Of a DNA stretch of 64,000 nucleotides, positions 44,908 to 55,730 are shown piece after piece (position 1 is the first letter of the stretch; each line of letters opens with the position of its first letter). Below the pieces are notes generated by a model. The model did no database searches. It saw nothing but the letters and a program-made list of their open reading frames with translations, and was not told the DNA's origin. The DNA comes from Salipiger pentaromativorans (GTDB lineage: Bacteria > Pseudomonadota > Alphaproteobacteria > Rhodobacterales > Rhodobacteraceae), in NCBI RefSeq assembly GCF_024721115.1, contig NZ_JAMDHK010000016.1, positions 132,523 to 196,522 of the forward strand, given 5' to 3'. Made by a program: the position numbers and the translations under genes.

Positions 44908-45224
44908 CACAGGCCTCCGGCAAAGCCGAGCAGCTCGGCAAGGGCGCTGGCAAAGACCATCTCCTCGCCGCCGAGAAGCGGCAGCGCGGCGTATCCCAGC
45001 GCCACTGCGCCCAGCAGCAGCAGCCCATAGCCCGCCGCGACCGGGCCGGGATGGCTCAGCACCTCGGCCAGAGGCTCGGCGCGCTGCGGATGCGCCTCTT
45101 CCTCGGCGAGCCGGGTCAGCACCGCGCGGGCCAGCGGCGGGGTCTCGACCGGCATCTCCTCTTTCAGCGCGGCGCTCAGGGCCTTGTCGAAAGCGGTGTC
45201 ATCGAAAGCGTCGTCTTGCGTCAT
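44907..45224 (-). CDS. Small membrane protein, probable anti-sigma factor
   Basis: A 105-residue protein with an acidic cytoplasmic N-terminal half (DDTAFDKALSAALKEEMPVE) and one or two hydrophobic segments (about 60-80 and 85-103). It has no zinc-binding HxxxCxxC motif. It lies between the ECF sigma gene and the periplasmic sensor and is coupled to both by TGATG overlaps, the position CnrY-like anti-sigma factors occupy. The function is inferred from position and topology. Confidence 0.7.
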   Translation of the reverse strand: MTQDDAFDDTAFDKALSAALKEEMPVETPPLARAVLTRLAEEEAHPQRAEPLAEVLSHPGPVAAGYGLLLLGAVALGYAALPLLGGEEMVFASALAELLGFAGGL

Positions 45225-45796
45225 CAGGGCCTCCTCTCCTCCATATCGTCCGGGTCGAGCTGCCGGCGCAGGGTGGCGCGGGCGCGGACCAGAAGTTGTT
45301 CCACCGCGCCGGCGCTCACCCCCATGGCGGAGGCGATCTCGGCGGTGCTCAGGTCGCCGGCCGCGCGGAGCAGAATCGCGCGGCGCTGGCGGTCGGGGAG
45401 CTCCGCGATGGCGTCGCGCGTGCGCGCCAGCCGGTCGCGGCTCTCGTGGATGGCGGCCGCGCCCGGGCCGTCATCGCTCATCTCGTCGGTCGCTTCCAAA
45501 CCGATGAATCGGCGAAAGCGGGTGCGGCGGCTGCGGTCGATACAGTGGTTGACCGCGATCCGGTAGAGCCAGGTCGACACCGCCGCCTTGCCCGGGTCGT
45601 AGCGTCCGGCATTGCGCCAGGCCTTGAGAAAGACCTCCTGCACGACATCCTCGGCCTCCGAGGGCGCGTCGAGCATCTGCGCGGCATAGCGGGTCAGGCC
45701 CGGCCCGTAGAGAGCCACGAGCCGTCCCAGCGCCCGCCGGTCGCCTTGCGCCATGGCGGCCATCGCCGCCTGCGCCTCTGTCGCGCGTTGATCCAT
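45224..45796 (-). CDS. ECF RNA polymerase sigma factor
   Basis: A 190-residue group IV sigma factor. Region 2 is at about 20-90 (YAAQMLDAPSEAEDVVQEVFLKAW, then VSTWLYRIAVNHCIDRSRR). Region 4 is at about 130-185 (LPDRQRRAILLRAAGDLSTAEIA, then GVSAGAVEQLLVRARATLRR). It is the first of three tightly coupled genes (sigma, membrane protein, periplasmic sensor). A stem-loop lies between it and the upstream secreted-protein gene. Its regulon is unknown; the neighbouring secreted genes are candidates. Confidence 0.92.
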   Translation of the reverse strand: MDQRATEAQAAMAAMAQGDRRALGRLVALYGPGLTRYAAQMLDAPSEAEDVVQEVFLKAWRNAGRYDPGKAAVSTWLYRIAVNHCIDRSRRTRFRRFIGLEATDEMSDDGPGAAAIHESRDRLARTRDAIAELPDRQRRAILLRAAGDLSTAEIASAMGVSAGAVEQLLVRARATLRRQLDPDDMEERRP

Positions 45797-45836
45797 ATGC
45801 GTCAGCTTTGGCCCTTGCCATCCGGGGCGCAAGGGC

Positions 45837-45872
45837 CCGGCAGCCCGCCACCGAGGGGCGGCGGGCTGCCGG
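45837..45872 (-). other. Long stem-loop between secreted-protein and sigma-factor genes
   Basis: CCGGCAGCCCGCC (45837-45849) pairs exactly with GGCGGGCTGCCGG (45860-45872) across a 10-base loop. It may terminate the upstream gene or attenuate read-through into the sigma operon. No T-run is seen on either strand. Confidence 0.5.
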
Positions 45873-45879
45873 CGGATCC

Positions 45880-46185
45880 TTACTTCGTCACCAGGCGGGT
45901 GCGGGTGCCGCTCTGGCCGCCGGGGCCGGTGGTGGTGACCGAGGTTGCCGAGGCGCCGTTGCCGCTCACGCGGGTGCGGTCCTTGCCCCAAGTGGCCGAC
46001 TGGCCGCCGGCGGTGGTCGCCGTGGTGCTTGTCGCGCAGTTCGCGGTGCCGGCGCTGCGGTCGCAATCGCGCGATTTCTGCACCGTGCCGCCATTGCCAT
46101 TGGTCACGGTGACGTTCTGTGCGGGCAGGGCGGTTGCGGCCATGAGCGGCAGGGCGAGGATGGCGAAGAAGCGAACGGTTTTCAT
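45880..46185 (-). CDS. Small secreted Thr/Gly/Asn-rich protein, unknown
   Basis: A 101-residue protein with a signal peptide (1-21, ending ALPA). The mature part is low in hydrophobics and rich in Thr, Gly, Ser and Asn (GNGGTV, TSTTATTAGGQSATWGKD), with two Cys in CDRSAGTANC. It has no recognised domain. The ATG at 46185 follows AAGGACC. It lies just upstream of the ECF sigma operon on the same strand and beside an EF-hand gene, so it could belong to that regulon. Confidence 0.65.
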   Translation of the reverse strand: MKTVRFFAILALPLMAATALPAQNVTVTNGNGGTVQKSRDCDRSAGTANCATSTTATTAGGQSATWGKDRTRVSGNGASATSVTTTGPGGQSGTRTRLVTK

Positions 46186-46258
46186 GTCTGGTCCTTTCAA
46201 AGACGGGGTAGAGCCAAGATCTTGGGATGACGTGTTGTGTTGAGGGTTGCGGGAGGGG

Positions 46259-46675
46259 TTATTGCCGGTAGGCGGCGAGGAAACGGGCGATGCGGTTGTA
46301 TTCCGCGACGCTGATCACGCCGTCATTGTTGCGGTCGGCCATGTCGAAACCACGGGTCTGCGACGTGTATTCGGCCAGGGTGAGCAGCCCGTCGCCATTG
46401 GCATCCTGATCCCAGATGCGCTTGTCGGACTGCATGGTGCGCTTGCCGGGCAGGGCCTGGCGGGCGGTCTCGATCTCGGCCGCGGTGATGGTGCCGCTGC
46501 GGTCCGCGTCGATCCGGTCGAACATGCTGACCCGCAGTTGCAGGAATTCGTTGCCGTCGATCACGCCGTCGCCATTGGCGTCGAGCTGTATGAAGATCGA
46601 GTCTTGCGCCAGCGCCGCCCCGGGGATCAGGGCCAGCGCAAAGGCGGCGCGGGTTATGGTCTGTCTCACTGTCAT
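46259..46675 (-). CDS. Secreted EF-hand calcium-binding protein
   Basis: A 138-residue protein with a signal peptide (1-23, ending AALA) and four EF-hand-type loops: DANGDGVIDGNE, DADRSGTITAAE, DANGDGLLTLAE and DRNNDGVISVAE. Each has Asp at position 1, and most have Glu at 12. It is probably a periplasmic calcium buffer or sensor. It is followed on the same strand by a small secreted protein and the sigma-sensor operon. Confidence 0.88.
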   Translation of the reverse strand: MTVRQTITRAAFALALIPGAALAQDSIFIQLDANGDGVIDGNEFLQLRVSMFDRIDADRSGTITAAEIETARQALPGKRTMQSDKRIWDQDANGDGLLTLAEYTSQTRGFDMADRNNDGVISVAEYNRIARFLAAYRQ

Positions 46676-47138
46676 GAATGCCTCCGACTGAGTGTGCTTT
46701 CACATAGGGATACGCCCGGGCCGCGCGCCCCTTACGCCGGGCGCCGATTTTTTTCCCGCGGCGACGTGTTTTTTTGTCCCGGGGCGGGGGGGGCCGGGAA
46801 CCGTCAAGAGAGGCGGCGAAAAAGCTGTGTGGATCTAATGACTTGCGCGGACGGCCTCGCGCCTGTCCGGTCCTGCGCCGGCATATGGCCCTCTGCTGCG
46901 CTTCCGGTGGGCAGGCGGGTGACACCGCGTCTATGCAGGTGCCAGAGGATCCCCGAGATCTGCGAGTAGAGCCGTCCTGCCATGCGGAACCGGTCCCGTG
47001 GCAAGGCGCGGATTTCTTAGCTCCTGCAAAGTCGCGGTTTGCAAATTATCCGTGCATTCGCCGTGCAAGATGACTTGCGATACCGGGGCGCTTCGTGCAG
47101 AAAATCGTGAAATGGAGATGAAAAAAGGGGGACACCCG
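46676..47138. other. 463-bp intergenic region, EF-hand gene / bioY
   Basis: A divergent gap that should hold promoters for both flanking genes. It contains runs of T (46748-46754 and 46770-46776) and a GC-rich stretch. Its last 120 bp have repeated TGCAAA/TTTGCAAA/GTGCAAGA words, including the inverted repeat GCAAG-ATGA-CTTGC (47065-47078) near bioY. No BioR-type TTATCTATAA box is visible. I see no gene here. Confidence 0.45.
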
Positions 47139-47744
47139 ATGAACATCGCGCAGAACCGGTCTGTACTGGTTGAAAGTTTCGGTGCCACGGAAGGCACCGC
47201 GCTGCGGCTCAAGCAGGCCGCGCTGGTGGTGGCGGGGATCGCGCTGCTGGCGATCTGTGCCAAGATCAAGGTGCCGGTGCCCGGCTCGCCTGTGGCCATG
47301 AACCTCGGCACCTTCGCCGTGCTGACCTTTGGTGCCGCCTATGGCCCGCGCCTCGGCCTGGCCACAATCATGGGCTACATGATCCTCGGGATGCTGGGTT
47401 TTGACATCTTTCAAAGCTCGACCGCCGATCTGAACGGCATCGAATACATGATGGGCAGCACCGGCGGCTATCTTGTCGGCTATGTCATCGCCACCGTGCT
47501 GATGGGGATGCTGGCGCGCGCCGGCTGGGACCGTTCGGCGCCGAAGATGGCGCTGGCGATGCTTGCGGGCAATGTGGTGCTTTACGTGCCGGGCCTGATC
47601 TGGCTGGGCATGCTCTATGGCTGGGACAAGCCGATCCTGGAATGGGGCCTGACGCCCTTCCTGCTGGGCGACGCCATCAAGCTGGCGCTGGCCGCGCTGA
47701 TGCTGCCCGCCGTCTGGGCGCTGGTGGGCCGCGCTCGCGGCTGA
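47139..47744 (+). CDS. bioY: Biotin transporter substrate-binding component BioY
   Basis: A 201-residue integral membrane S-component of an ECF-type vitamin transporter, which in some alphaproteobacteria works alone. Family features include KIKVPVPGSPVAMNLGTFAVL and a GGYLVGYVIATVLMG segment, with about six helices. The ATG at 47139 follows GGGGGAC. No bioM or bioN gene is adjacent, so it is either a solitary transporter or uses distant energising subunits. Confidence 0.92.
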   Translation: MNIAQNRSVLVESFGATEGTALRLKQAALVVAGIALLAICAKIKVPVPGSPVAMNLGTFAVLTFGAAYGPRLGLATIMGYMILGMLGFDIFQSSTADLNGIEYMMGSTGGYLVGYVIATVLMGMLARAGWDRSAPKMALAMLAGNVVLYVPGLIWLGMLYGWDKPILEWGLTPFLLGDAIKLALAALMLPAVWALVGRARG

Positions 47745-47770
47745 CCAACCGCCTGAAAGAAAGGCATTTT

Positions 47771-47806
47771 ACGCGGCGCGGGAGTTTCCCGCGCCGCGTT
47801 TCTTTT
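47771..47806 (+). terminator. Rho-independent terminator after bioY
   Basis: ACGCGGCGCGGG (47771-47782), five-base loop, CCCGCGCCGCGT (47788-47799), then TTCTTTT. The 12-bp stem is perfect. Confidence 0.9.
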
Positions 47807-47849
47807 GCGCCCTCTTGCGGCGGTTCCGGGCGGGCGCTAGGCAAGGGCC

Positions 47850-48605
47850 ATGATCCTGCAAGACCGCCTTCCCTACGATCTGTCCACCGCGCGCCCGCTG
47901 CCCAATATCGGGCCCGTCGCCATGGCCGACTGGCTGCTGGTGGACGAAGCCTATGCCGGCCAGATGGCCGAGCGCGAGCGCCTGCTCGACACCCGGCGCG
48001 AGGCGGTTCTGCAACTCGACCCGCAGGCGCGGCCGGTGGCCGATGAGCTGCTGGACACGGTTCTGGAGGCGCTTCCCGCCGGGTTCGCGCGGGATGCCGA
48101 GACGGTGCGGCGCCCCGATGGCGTTACCGTGCGGCTCGACCGCGACGATCCGATGGGCACGCTGGGGCGGCTGGTGCAGGAAGACCTCTGCCTGCTCGAG
48201 AAGCGCCCGGGCAGCGACGAACACGTTCTGACCGGGGCGGTGCTGTGTTTTCCGGCGGGCTGGCGGCTGGCGATGAAGATGATGCGACCGCTGACCGCGA
48301 TCCACATCCCGATTCCCGAGTATGACGCGGGCATCGCGAAACGGGTGCAGCGGCTGTTCGACGGGGTGCAGCCGGGGCGTCCGCTGATGCGCTTCAACCG
48401 GCTCTGGTACGACGATCCGGCGCTGTTCCAGCCCGGGCCGCGGCGCGACAACAACGATCGCGGCAAACCCGAAAGCGCCGCCTTCTTCCGCTCCGAGCGG
48501 CAATGTCTGGTGCGGCTGCCGGAAAGCCGGGCGGTGGTGTTCTCGATTCACACCTTCTTGCTGCCGCGTGCGGCTGCGCTGGCGCTTAACGCATCAGCCC
48601 CTTGA
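47850..48605 (+). CDS. DUF3445 / haem-dependent oxidative N-demethylase alpha-like protein
   Basis: A 251-residue protein of the HODM alpha-subunit-like family (formerly DUF3445). It shows GAVLCFPAGWRLAMKMMRPL, IHIPIPEYDAGI and RFNRLWYDDPALFQP, with a late SIHTFLLP. The characterised dimethylamine demethylase is multi-subunit; no beta or gamma partner is nearby, so this is probably a stand-alone homologue of unknown substrate. Its 3' end overlaps the convergent gene by 20 bp. Confidence 0.8.
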   Translation: MILQDRLPYDLSTARPLPNIGPVAMADWLLVDEAYAGQMAERERLLDTRREAVLQLDPQARPVADELLDTVLEALPAGFARDAETVRRPDGVTVRLDRDDPMGTLGRLVQEDLCLLEKRPGSDEHVLTGAVLCFPAGWRLAMKMMRPLTAIHIPIPEYDAGIAKRVQRLFDGVQPGRPLMRFNRLWYDDPALFQPGPRRDNNDRGKPESAAFFRSERQCLVRLPESRAVVFSIHTFLLPRAAALALNASAP

Positions 48606-49368
48606 AGAAATTGCCGACGAAATTGCTGTTGTGAAGCACGGCGACAAGCGCCGTCAGCGACAGGATGCGCGTGGCCAGACGGAAATCCATGCCGCGCAGC
48701 AATCCGATCCCCCAGCGTAGCGCCGAGACCGGCGCCAGGACCAGCCCAGTCATCCCGCCGCCGCTGCGGGCCGGGAGGGGAGTGTCCATTTCCGGATCGA
48801 CCGCGCGGCCATAGACCGTTTCCGCCGCCTTGCCGATGGTGGTGGCCGCCTCTTGCGTGTCGCGGGCGGTGTTGGCGGCCTCCGCCTCGGCCTGGAGCAT
48901 GGCGGCGCGGATGCTGTCGGCCAGCGCCTGTTCCTCGTCGCGCTCGATGGGCGCGAGCGTCTTGCGGCGCGGGGAGACATAGCTGTGCAGGCGGATGAAA
49001 TCCTCGGCCTCGATCACGCTGTCCGAGGAAAACCATTCGATCTGATCCGCCGGGCAGCGTTCGAGCACCGAAAGCACGATCTGCGCGAGGATATGGGCGG
49101 CCTGTTCGCCCTCGGGCTGCGCGCCGTCGCGGGAGATGAGGCGCAGCGTGGCGCGCGGGCGGGTATCCTCTGCGCGCGGGGGCCTGACCGCGATGCCGAA
49201 CCGGTCCGCCATCACCGCCGGCCGCTTCTTCGACCGGCGGACAGGCTGGCCCGACGCACCGTCGAGCCGCGCCAGAACGCCGGCGGCGGCCGCCAGGCAT
49301 TTCCGGATGTCGAAGGCGGCATGATCCGGCAGGATCAGACCGGCATAGGGGTAATCGGGGGCGTCCAT
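48586..49368 (-). CDS. Uncharacterised protein with C-terminal membrane segments
   Basis: A 260-residue protein without a family I recognise. The first 130 residues look globular (YAGLILPDHAAFDIRKCLAAAA, EQAAHILAQIVLSVLERC). Residues about 150-185 are Ala/Glu-rich and likely helical, and one or two hydrophobic segments lie near 205-250. It starts at the ATG at 49368 (a GTG precedes it). It is a single gene whose end overlaps the convergent DUF3445 gene. Confidence 0.6.
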   Translation of the reverse strand: MDAPDYPYAGLILPDHAAFDIRKCLAAAAGVLARLDGASGQPVRRSKKRPAVMADRFGIAVRPPRAEDTRPRATLRLISRDGAQPEGEQAAHILAQIVLSVLERCPADQIEWFSSDSVIEAEDFIRLHSYVSPRRKTLAPIERDEEQALADSIRAAMLQAEAEAANTARDTQEAATTIGKAAETVYGRAVDPEMDTPLPARSGGGMTGLVLAPVSALRWGIGLLRGMDFRLATRILSLTALVAVLHNSNFVGNFFKGLMR

Positions 49369-49500
49369 CACACTGGTCCCTGGTTCGGTTCAAGATCGAA
49401 GAATGATCTGAACAATAGGAATCAAATGCGGCTGGACGATGCCGGTCTTGAGGCATTTAGATGGCGTTAACCTTAACGGCCCGGCGCGCCGGGCGCCGTG

Positions 49501-50313
49501 TTACCCGTCGATCTTGGCCGCGACCAGCGCGATGGCCTGCTGATAGACGGTGGCGGCGTTCCATTCGTTCAGCACCCGGAAGTTGGACGTGCCCTGATTA
49601 TAGGGCTGTCCCGGACGCCAGCCTTTCTGCCGCAGGAAATTGGCGGTGGAGGCCAGCGCATCTGCCTCGTTGTAGAAATCCACCCGCCCGTCGCCATTGG
49701 CATCGACACCGTAGCGCAGCGCGTTGCCGGGCAGGAACTGGGTGTGACCGAGCTCGCCGTGGAACGCGCCTTTCTGGCTGGGCGAGAGCATGCCCTTGTC
49801 GACCATCTTCAGCGCCGCGATGGCATGCGGGGTGAAGAAGGACGACCGGCGGCAATCATAGGCCACGGTGGTGATCGACGAGACCACGGGCGTGCTGCCC
49901 ATGGTGCGGCCAAAGCCGGTCTCCATGCCGTGGATCGCCAGCAGGATCCCGGCGGGCACGCCATAGCGCTGTTCGAGCGCCTGATAGAACCCGGGATTGC
50001 GGTTCATCCGTTTCCGCGCGGTGGCGGCGAAGCCGTCGACCGAGCCGAGCCGGATGCGGATGAAGTCGTTGAGCGCGTATTTCACGCCCTTCTGGTTGCG
50101 GTCCGCGTTGATCGTGCCGGTGGAATAGCTCGCGGCCATCAGCGCCTGAATGCCGCGCTGGCCGACACCGGCCCGCTGCGCCTCGGCGGCGAATTCGCGT
50201 TTCCAGGCCTCGAAACCGCTGGCGGTGTTGCCGCAGCTTGCCGCCTGCGCCGCGCCGGCGGTGCTCAGGCCGAGGATGGCGGCGGCGGCGAGTTTGAAAA
50301 TAACGCGGGACAT
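49501..50313 (-). CDS. Lytic murein transglycosylase (MltB-like)
   Basis: A 270-residue periplasmic enzyme that cleaves peptidoglycan glycan strands to anhydro-muropeptides. It has a signal peptide (1-25, ending AQAAS). The catalytic Glu131 is in AIHGMETGFGR, followed by GELGHTQFLPGNALRYGVDANGD as in the SLT_2/MltB family. C-terminal FRVLNEWNAATVYQQAIALVA is typical. It is shorter than E. coli MltB and has no lipobox, so it is soluble. GGAGAGCG precedes the ATG. Confidence 0.9.
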   Translation of the reverse strand: MSRVIFKLAAAAILGLSTAGAAQAASCGNTASGFEAWKREFAAEAQRAGVGQRGIQALMAASYSTGTINADRNQKGVKYALNDFIRIRLGSVDGFAATARKRMNRNPGFYQALEQRYGVPAGILLAIHGMETGFGRTMGSTPVVSSITTVAYDCRRSSFFTPHAIAALKMVDKGMLSPSQKGAFHGELGHTQFLPGNALRYGVDANGDGRVDFYNEADALASTANFLRQKGWRPGQPYNQGTSNFRVLNEWNAATVYQQAIALVAAKIDG

Positions 50314-50480
50314 GGATCGCTCTCCGGAAAATACAGTCTTTTCGCAGAGGACGTTAGCTCAGCGTGTCGGCGGGGCAAACAAAAAAAGCCGGGCCTGACG
50401 TCGCGGCCACCGCGGCATGGCACCCGGACGGATCGGCAGAGGCGCCGGGGCCGGAGGGCGGGGTCGGGGCGCGCGAAAAG

Positions 50481-50510
50481 AAGAAAGGGCGCCCCGCGGG
50501 GCGCCCTTTC
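50481..50510 (-). terminator. Rho-independent terminator after glnA
   Basis: A perfect 28-nt palindrome (GAAAGGGCGCCCCG and its complement, 50483-50510). On the minus strand it is followed by TTCTTTT, 22 bp after the glnA stop codon. Confidence 0.87.
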
Positions 50511-50532
50511 GGTTTCGTCCGGAACCGGCGGC

Positions 50533-51939
50533 TCAGCAGCTGTAGTACAGCTTGAACTCGACCGGGTGCGGGGTCATTTCGTAGGCTTCCAGCTCTTCCA
50601 TCTTCAGGTCGATATAGCCTTCGATCTGGTCTTTGGTGAACACGTCACCGGCCAGCAGGAAGTCCATATCGGCCTTGAGCTCTTCCAGAGCCTCACGCAG
50701 CGAGCCGCAGACGGTGGGGATGCCTTCCAGCTCCTCCGGCGGCAGGTCGTAGAGGTTCTTGTCCATGGCTTCGCCCGGGTCGATCTTGTTCTTGATGCCG
50801 TCGAGGCCGGCCATCAGGAGCGCCGCGAAGCACAGGTAGGGGTTCGACGAGGGGTCGGGGAAGCGGGCTTCCACACGCTTGGCCTTCGGCGATTCCGCCC
50901 ACGGGATCCGGACGCAGCCCGAGCGGTTGCGGGCCGAGTAGGCGCGCAGAACGGGGGCTTCGTAGCCCGGGACCAGACGCTTGTAGGAGTTGGTCGAGGG
51001 GTTGGTGAAGGCGTTCAGCGCCTTGGCGTGCTTGAGCAGGCCGCCGATGAAATACAGCGCTTCCTGGCTCAGATCGGCGTATTTGTCGCCGGCAAAGAGC
51101 GGCTTGCCGTCTTTCCAGATCGACATGTTGACATGCATGCCGGTGCCGTTGTCGCCGGCGATCGGCTTCGGCATGAAGGTCGCCGATTTGCCGTAGGCCT
51201 GCGCCACGTTATGGATGATGTACTTGTACTTCTGAAGCTCGTCGGCCTGTTTGGTGACGGTGCCGAAGATCAGGCCCAGCTCGTGCTGGCAGGACGCCAC
51301 TTCGTGGTGGTGCTTGTCGACCTTCATGCCGATGCGCTTCATGGTCGAGAGCATCTCGGAGCGCAGGTCCTGCGCATCGTCGATCGGGTTGACCGGGAAG
51401 TAGCCGCCCTTGACGCCCGGACGGTGGCCGGTGTTGCCCATCTCGTAGTCGGTGTCGGTGTTCCATGCGGCGTCGAGCGCGTCGACCTCGTAGGAGACCT
51501 TGTTCATCGCGACCTGGAATTTCACGTCGTCGAACAGGAAGAATTCCGCTTCCGGACCCATATAGGCGGTGTCGCCGATGCCCGAGGAGATCAGATAGGC
51601 TTCGGCTTTCTGCGCGGTGCCGCGCGGGTCGCGCTCATAGGGTTCGCCGGTGTCGGGCTCGACCACCGAGCAGTGGATGCAGAGGGTTTTCTCGGCATAG
51701 AACGGGTCGATGTAGACGCTGTCCACGTCGGGCATCAGTTTCATGTCGGAGGCTTCGATCGACTTCCAGCCGGCGATGGAGGAACCGTCGAACATGAAGC
51801 CTTCTTCGAGGAAGTCCTCGTCGACCTCGTCGGCGATGACCGTTACGTGCTGGAGCTTGCCGCGCGGATCGGTGAAGCGGATGTCGACATAGGCGACCTC
51901 CTCGCTCTTCATCAATTCGAGAACGTCCTTGATGCTCAT
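50533..51939 (-). CDS. glnA: Glutamine synthetase type I
   Basis: Makes glutamine from glutamate and ammonia with ATP (468 residues, dodecamer). It shows the N-terminal [37 protein letters not shown], and the ATP-site [17 protein letters not shown]. The adenylylated tyrosine lies near the end in [13 protein letters not shown]. It is encoded just after glnB on the same strand, the standard alphaproteobacterial nitrogen-control pair. Confidence 0.97.
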   Translation of the reverse strand: MSIKDVLELMKSEEVAYVDIRFTDPRGKLQHVTVIADEVDEDFLEEGFMFDGSSIAGWKSIEASDMKLMPDVDSVYIDPFYAEKTLCIHCSVVEPDTGEPYERDPRGTAQKAEAYLISSGIGDTAYMGPEAEFFLFDDVKFQVAMNKVSYEVDALDAAWNTDTDYEMGNTGHRPGVKGGYFPVNPIDDAQDLRSEMLSTMKRIGMKVDKHHHEVASCQHELGLIFGTVTKQADELQKYKYIIHNVAQAYGKSATFMPKPIAGDNGTGMHVNMSIWKDGKPLFAGDKYADLSQEALYFIGGLLKHAKALNAFTNPSTNSYKRLVPGYEAPVLRAYSARNRSGCVRIPWAESPKAKRVEARFPDPSSNPYLCFAALLMAGLDGIKNKIDPGEAMDKNLYDLPPEELEGIPTVCGSLREALEELKADMDFLLAGDVFTKDQIEGYIDLKMEELEAYEMTPHPVEFKLYYSC

Positions 51940-52000
51940 TCCCTTCTTCCCTTTCTGTGACTTGCTACTTTTTGGGTCCGGATTGGTTGGGTGCGGCCGC

Positions 52001-54120
<2,120 letters not shown>

Positions 54121-54126
54121 GGAGAT

Positions 54127-54155
54127 GGGGCGGTGGGCAGATTGCCCACCCTACG
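54127..54155 (+). repeat. REP-like element, left copy of a 29-bp inverted pair
   Basis: GGGGCGGTGGGCAGATTGCC and the following nine bases are the exact reverse complement of 54261-54289. The unit itself is a short palindrome (GGTGGGCA/TGCCCACC). It lies right after nnr. Confidence 0.8.
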
Positions 54156-54260
54156 AGTTGCGCACAGGCCGCGCCGTCGCCCTCCTGAACGGGCCGGCGA
54201 TGGCGCGTCTCGCGGCATTTGCGGGCTGCGGCCTTATCCCGCGCCGGGACATTGTGCCGC

Positions 54261-54289
54261 CGTAGGGTGGGCAATCTGCCCACCGCCCC
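54261..54289 (-). repeat. REP-like element, right copy of a 29-bp inverted pair
   Basis: Exact reverse complement of 54127-54155, 105 bp away, just before the dctM stop. The pair may bracket a non-autonomous mobile unit or act as a bidirectional terminator between convergent genes. The spacer encodes nothing recognisable. Confidence 0.8.
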
Positions 54290-54301
54290 GGAGCGCCTCG
54301 C

Positions 54302-55729
54302 TCAATCCCCGTAGGCAGCCGAGGGCAGCCAGGTCGTCAGCGCCGGGAATTCGAACACGATGAAGAGCCCCAGAAGCTGAAGCAGCACGAAGGGGATGAT
54401 GCCCTTGTAGATATGCGACAGCGACACGCCCGGCGGGCAGACCCCCTTGAGGTAGAAGAGCGCAAACCCCACCGGCGGTGTCAGGAACGAGGTCTGCAAC
54501 GTCACCGCCACCAGAATGGCGAACCACACCACCTGCGGGTCGCGCACCTGGCCGAAGCCGGGCACCGCCAGTTCCAGCCCCTGAATGATCGGCAGCATCA
54601 GCGGCATGATGATGATGGTGATCTCGATCCAGTCGAGCAGGAAGCCCAGGCAGAAGACGATGAACAGGATGAAACTCACCGTCAGATAGGGGTTGTCGAA
54701 GGCCGACAGCACCAGCGTCTGCACGATCTCGTCGCCGCCGTAGCGCCGCAGCACATAAGCGAAGAAATTCGCCGCCAGAAAGATCCCGACGATGTAACCG
54801 GCGGTGTTCAGCGTCGAGCGCGCCACCTCGCGCGCCACCTTCCAGTTCAGCTTTTTCGCGAACAGCGCCAGCAGCGTGGCCCCCAGCGCGCCCAGCCCCG
54901 AGGCCTCGGTCGGGGTGGCGAGCCCCACGAAGATCGAGCCCAGCACCAGCAGGATCAGGAACATCGGCGGCACCACCGCCACCAGCACCTCGCGCAGCTC
55001 CGCCCAGCCGACACCTTCGGCGCGCTCTGGCGCCGGCATCGCGTCGGGAGAGATGACCCCGTAGATCACGATGAAGACGATGTAGAGCGCCCCCAGGATC
55101 AGCCCCGGAAACAGCGCCCCCATAAAGAGATCGCCGAGCGAGATGGCGAGCTGGTCGGACATGATCACCAGCATGATCGAGGGCGGGATGAGAATGCCCA
55201 GCGTGCCGGCGCTGGCGATGGTGCCGGTGGCGATGGGCTTGGAATAGTTCTGCGCCATCATCGCGGGCAGCGCCATCACGCCCAGCAGCGTGACCGAGGC
55301 GCCGATCACGCCGGTGGAGGCGGCAAGGATGATGCCGATCAGCAGCACGGTCAGCGACAGCCCGCCGCGCAGGCTTCCGAAGAGCTTTTGCATCGCGTGC
55401 ATCATGCGCTGCGCCACGCCGGACTGATCCAGCATCAGCCCCATATAGATGAACATCGGCAGCGCCACGAGCACCGGGTTCTTGATCGTATTGCCGAAGA
55501 TCCGGCCCGAGAGCGCCTGCAATTTGCGGTAGTCGATGCCGGTGCGGTCGAACGCGATGATGCCCTTGAAGACATTGCGATAGGGGTCGAGCGCGATCTC
55601 GGCCACCAGCACGAAGATCAGGCTGACGCCGACCAGCGCGAAGGCCACCGGCACGCCCCGGAACAGCAGCCAGATGAAGGTGGCGAACATCGCCGCGACG
55701 GCGATCTCGTTGACCGTGAGCCACTCCAT
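54302..55729 (-). CDS. dctM: TRAP transporter large permease (DctM)
   Basis: A 475-residue integral membrane protein with 12 or more helices that drives solute uptake by sodium symport. It carries VALPMFIYMGLMLDQSG, GASVTLLGVMALPAMM and SAGTLGILIPPSIMLVIMSDQ, hallmark DctM stretches. The longer central region with an extra loop (SPDAMPAPERAEGVGWAEL) is typical of TRAP large subunits for keto acids or aromatic acids. It is the last gene of dctP-dctQ-dctM. Confidence 0.93.
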   Translation of the reverse strand: MEWLTVNEIAVAAMFATFIWLLFRGVPVAFALVGVSLIFVLVAEIALDPYRNVFKGIIAFDRTGIDYRKLQALSGRIFGNTIKNPVLVALPMFIYMGLMLDQSGVAQRMMHAMQKLFGSLRGGLSLTVLLIGIILAASTGVIGASVTLLGVMALPAMMAQNYSKPIATGTIASAGTLGILIPPSIMLVIMSDQLAISLGDLFMGALFPGLILGALYIVFIVIYGVISPDAMPAPERAEGVGWAELREVLVAVVPPMFLILLVLGSIFVGLATPTEASGLGALGATLLALFAKKLNWKVAREVARSTLNTAGYIVGIFLAANFFAYVLRRYGGDEIVQTLVLSAFDNPYLTVSFILFIVFCLGFLLDWIEITIIIMPLMLPIIQGLELAVPGFGQVRDPQVVWFAILVAVTLQTSFLTPPVGFALFYLKGVCPPGVSLSHIYKGIIPFVLLQLLGLFIVFEFPALTTWLPSAAYGD

Positions 55730-55730
55730 G

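Noticed and set aside
49480-49493. CCCGGCG/CGCCGGG palindrome as terminator of the transglycosylase gene
   Set aside because: No T-run follows on the minus strand, and the stem is short and GC-only, expected by chance in this DNA.
54156-54260. Possible small mobile gene between the two inverted repeats
   Set aside because: The 105-bp spacer has no convincing reading frame or transposase similarity.
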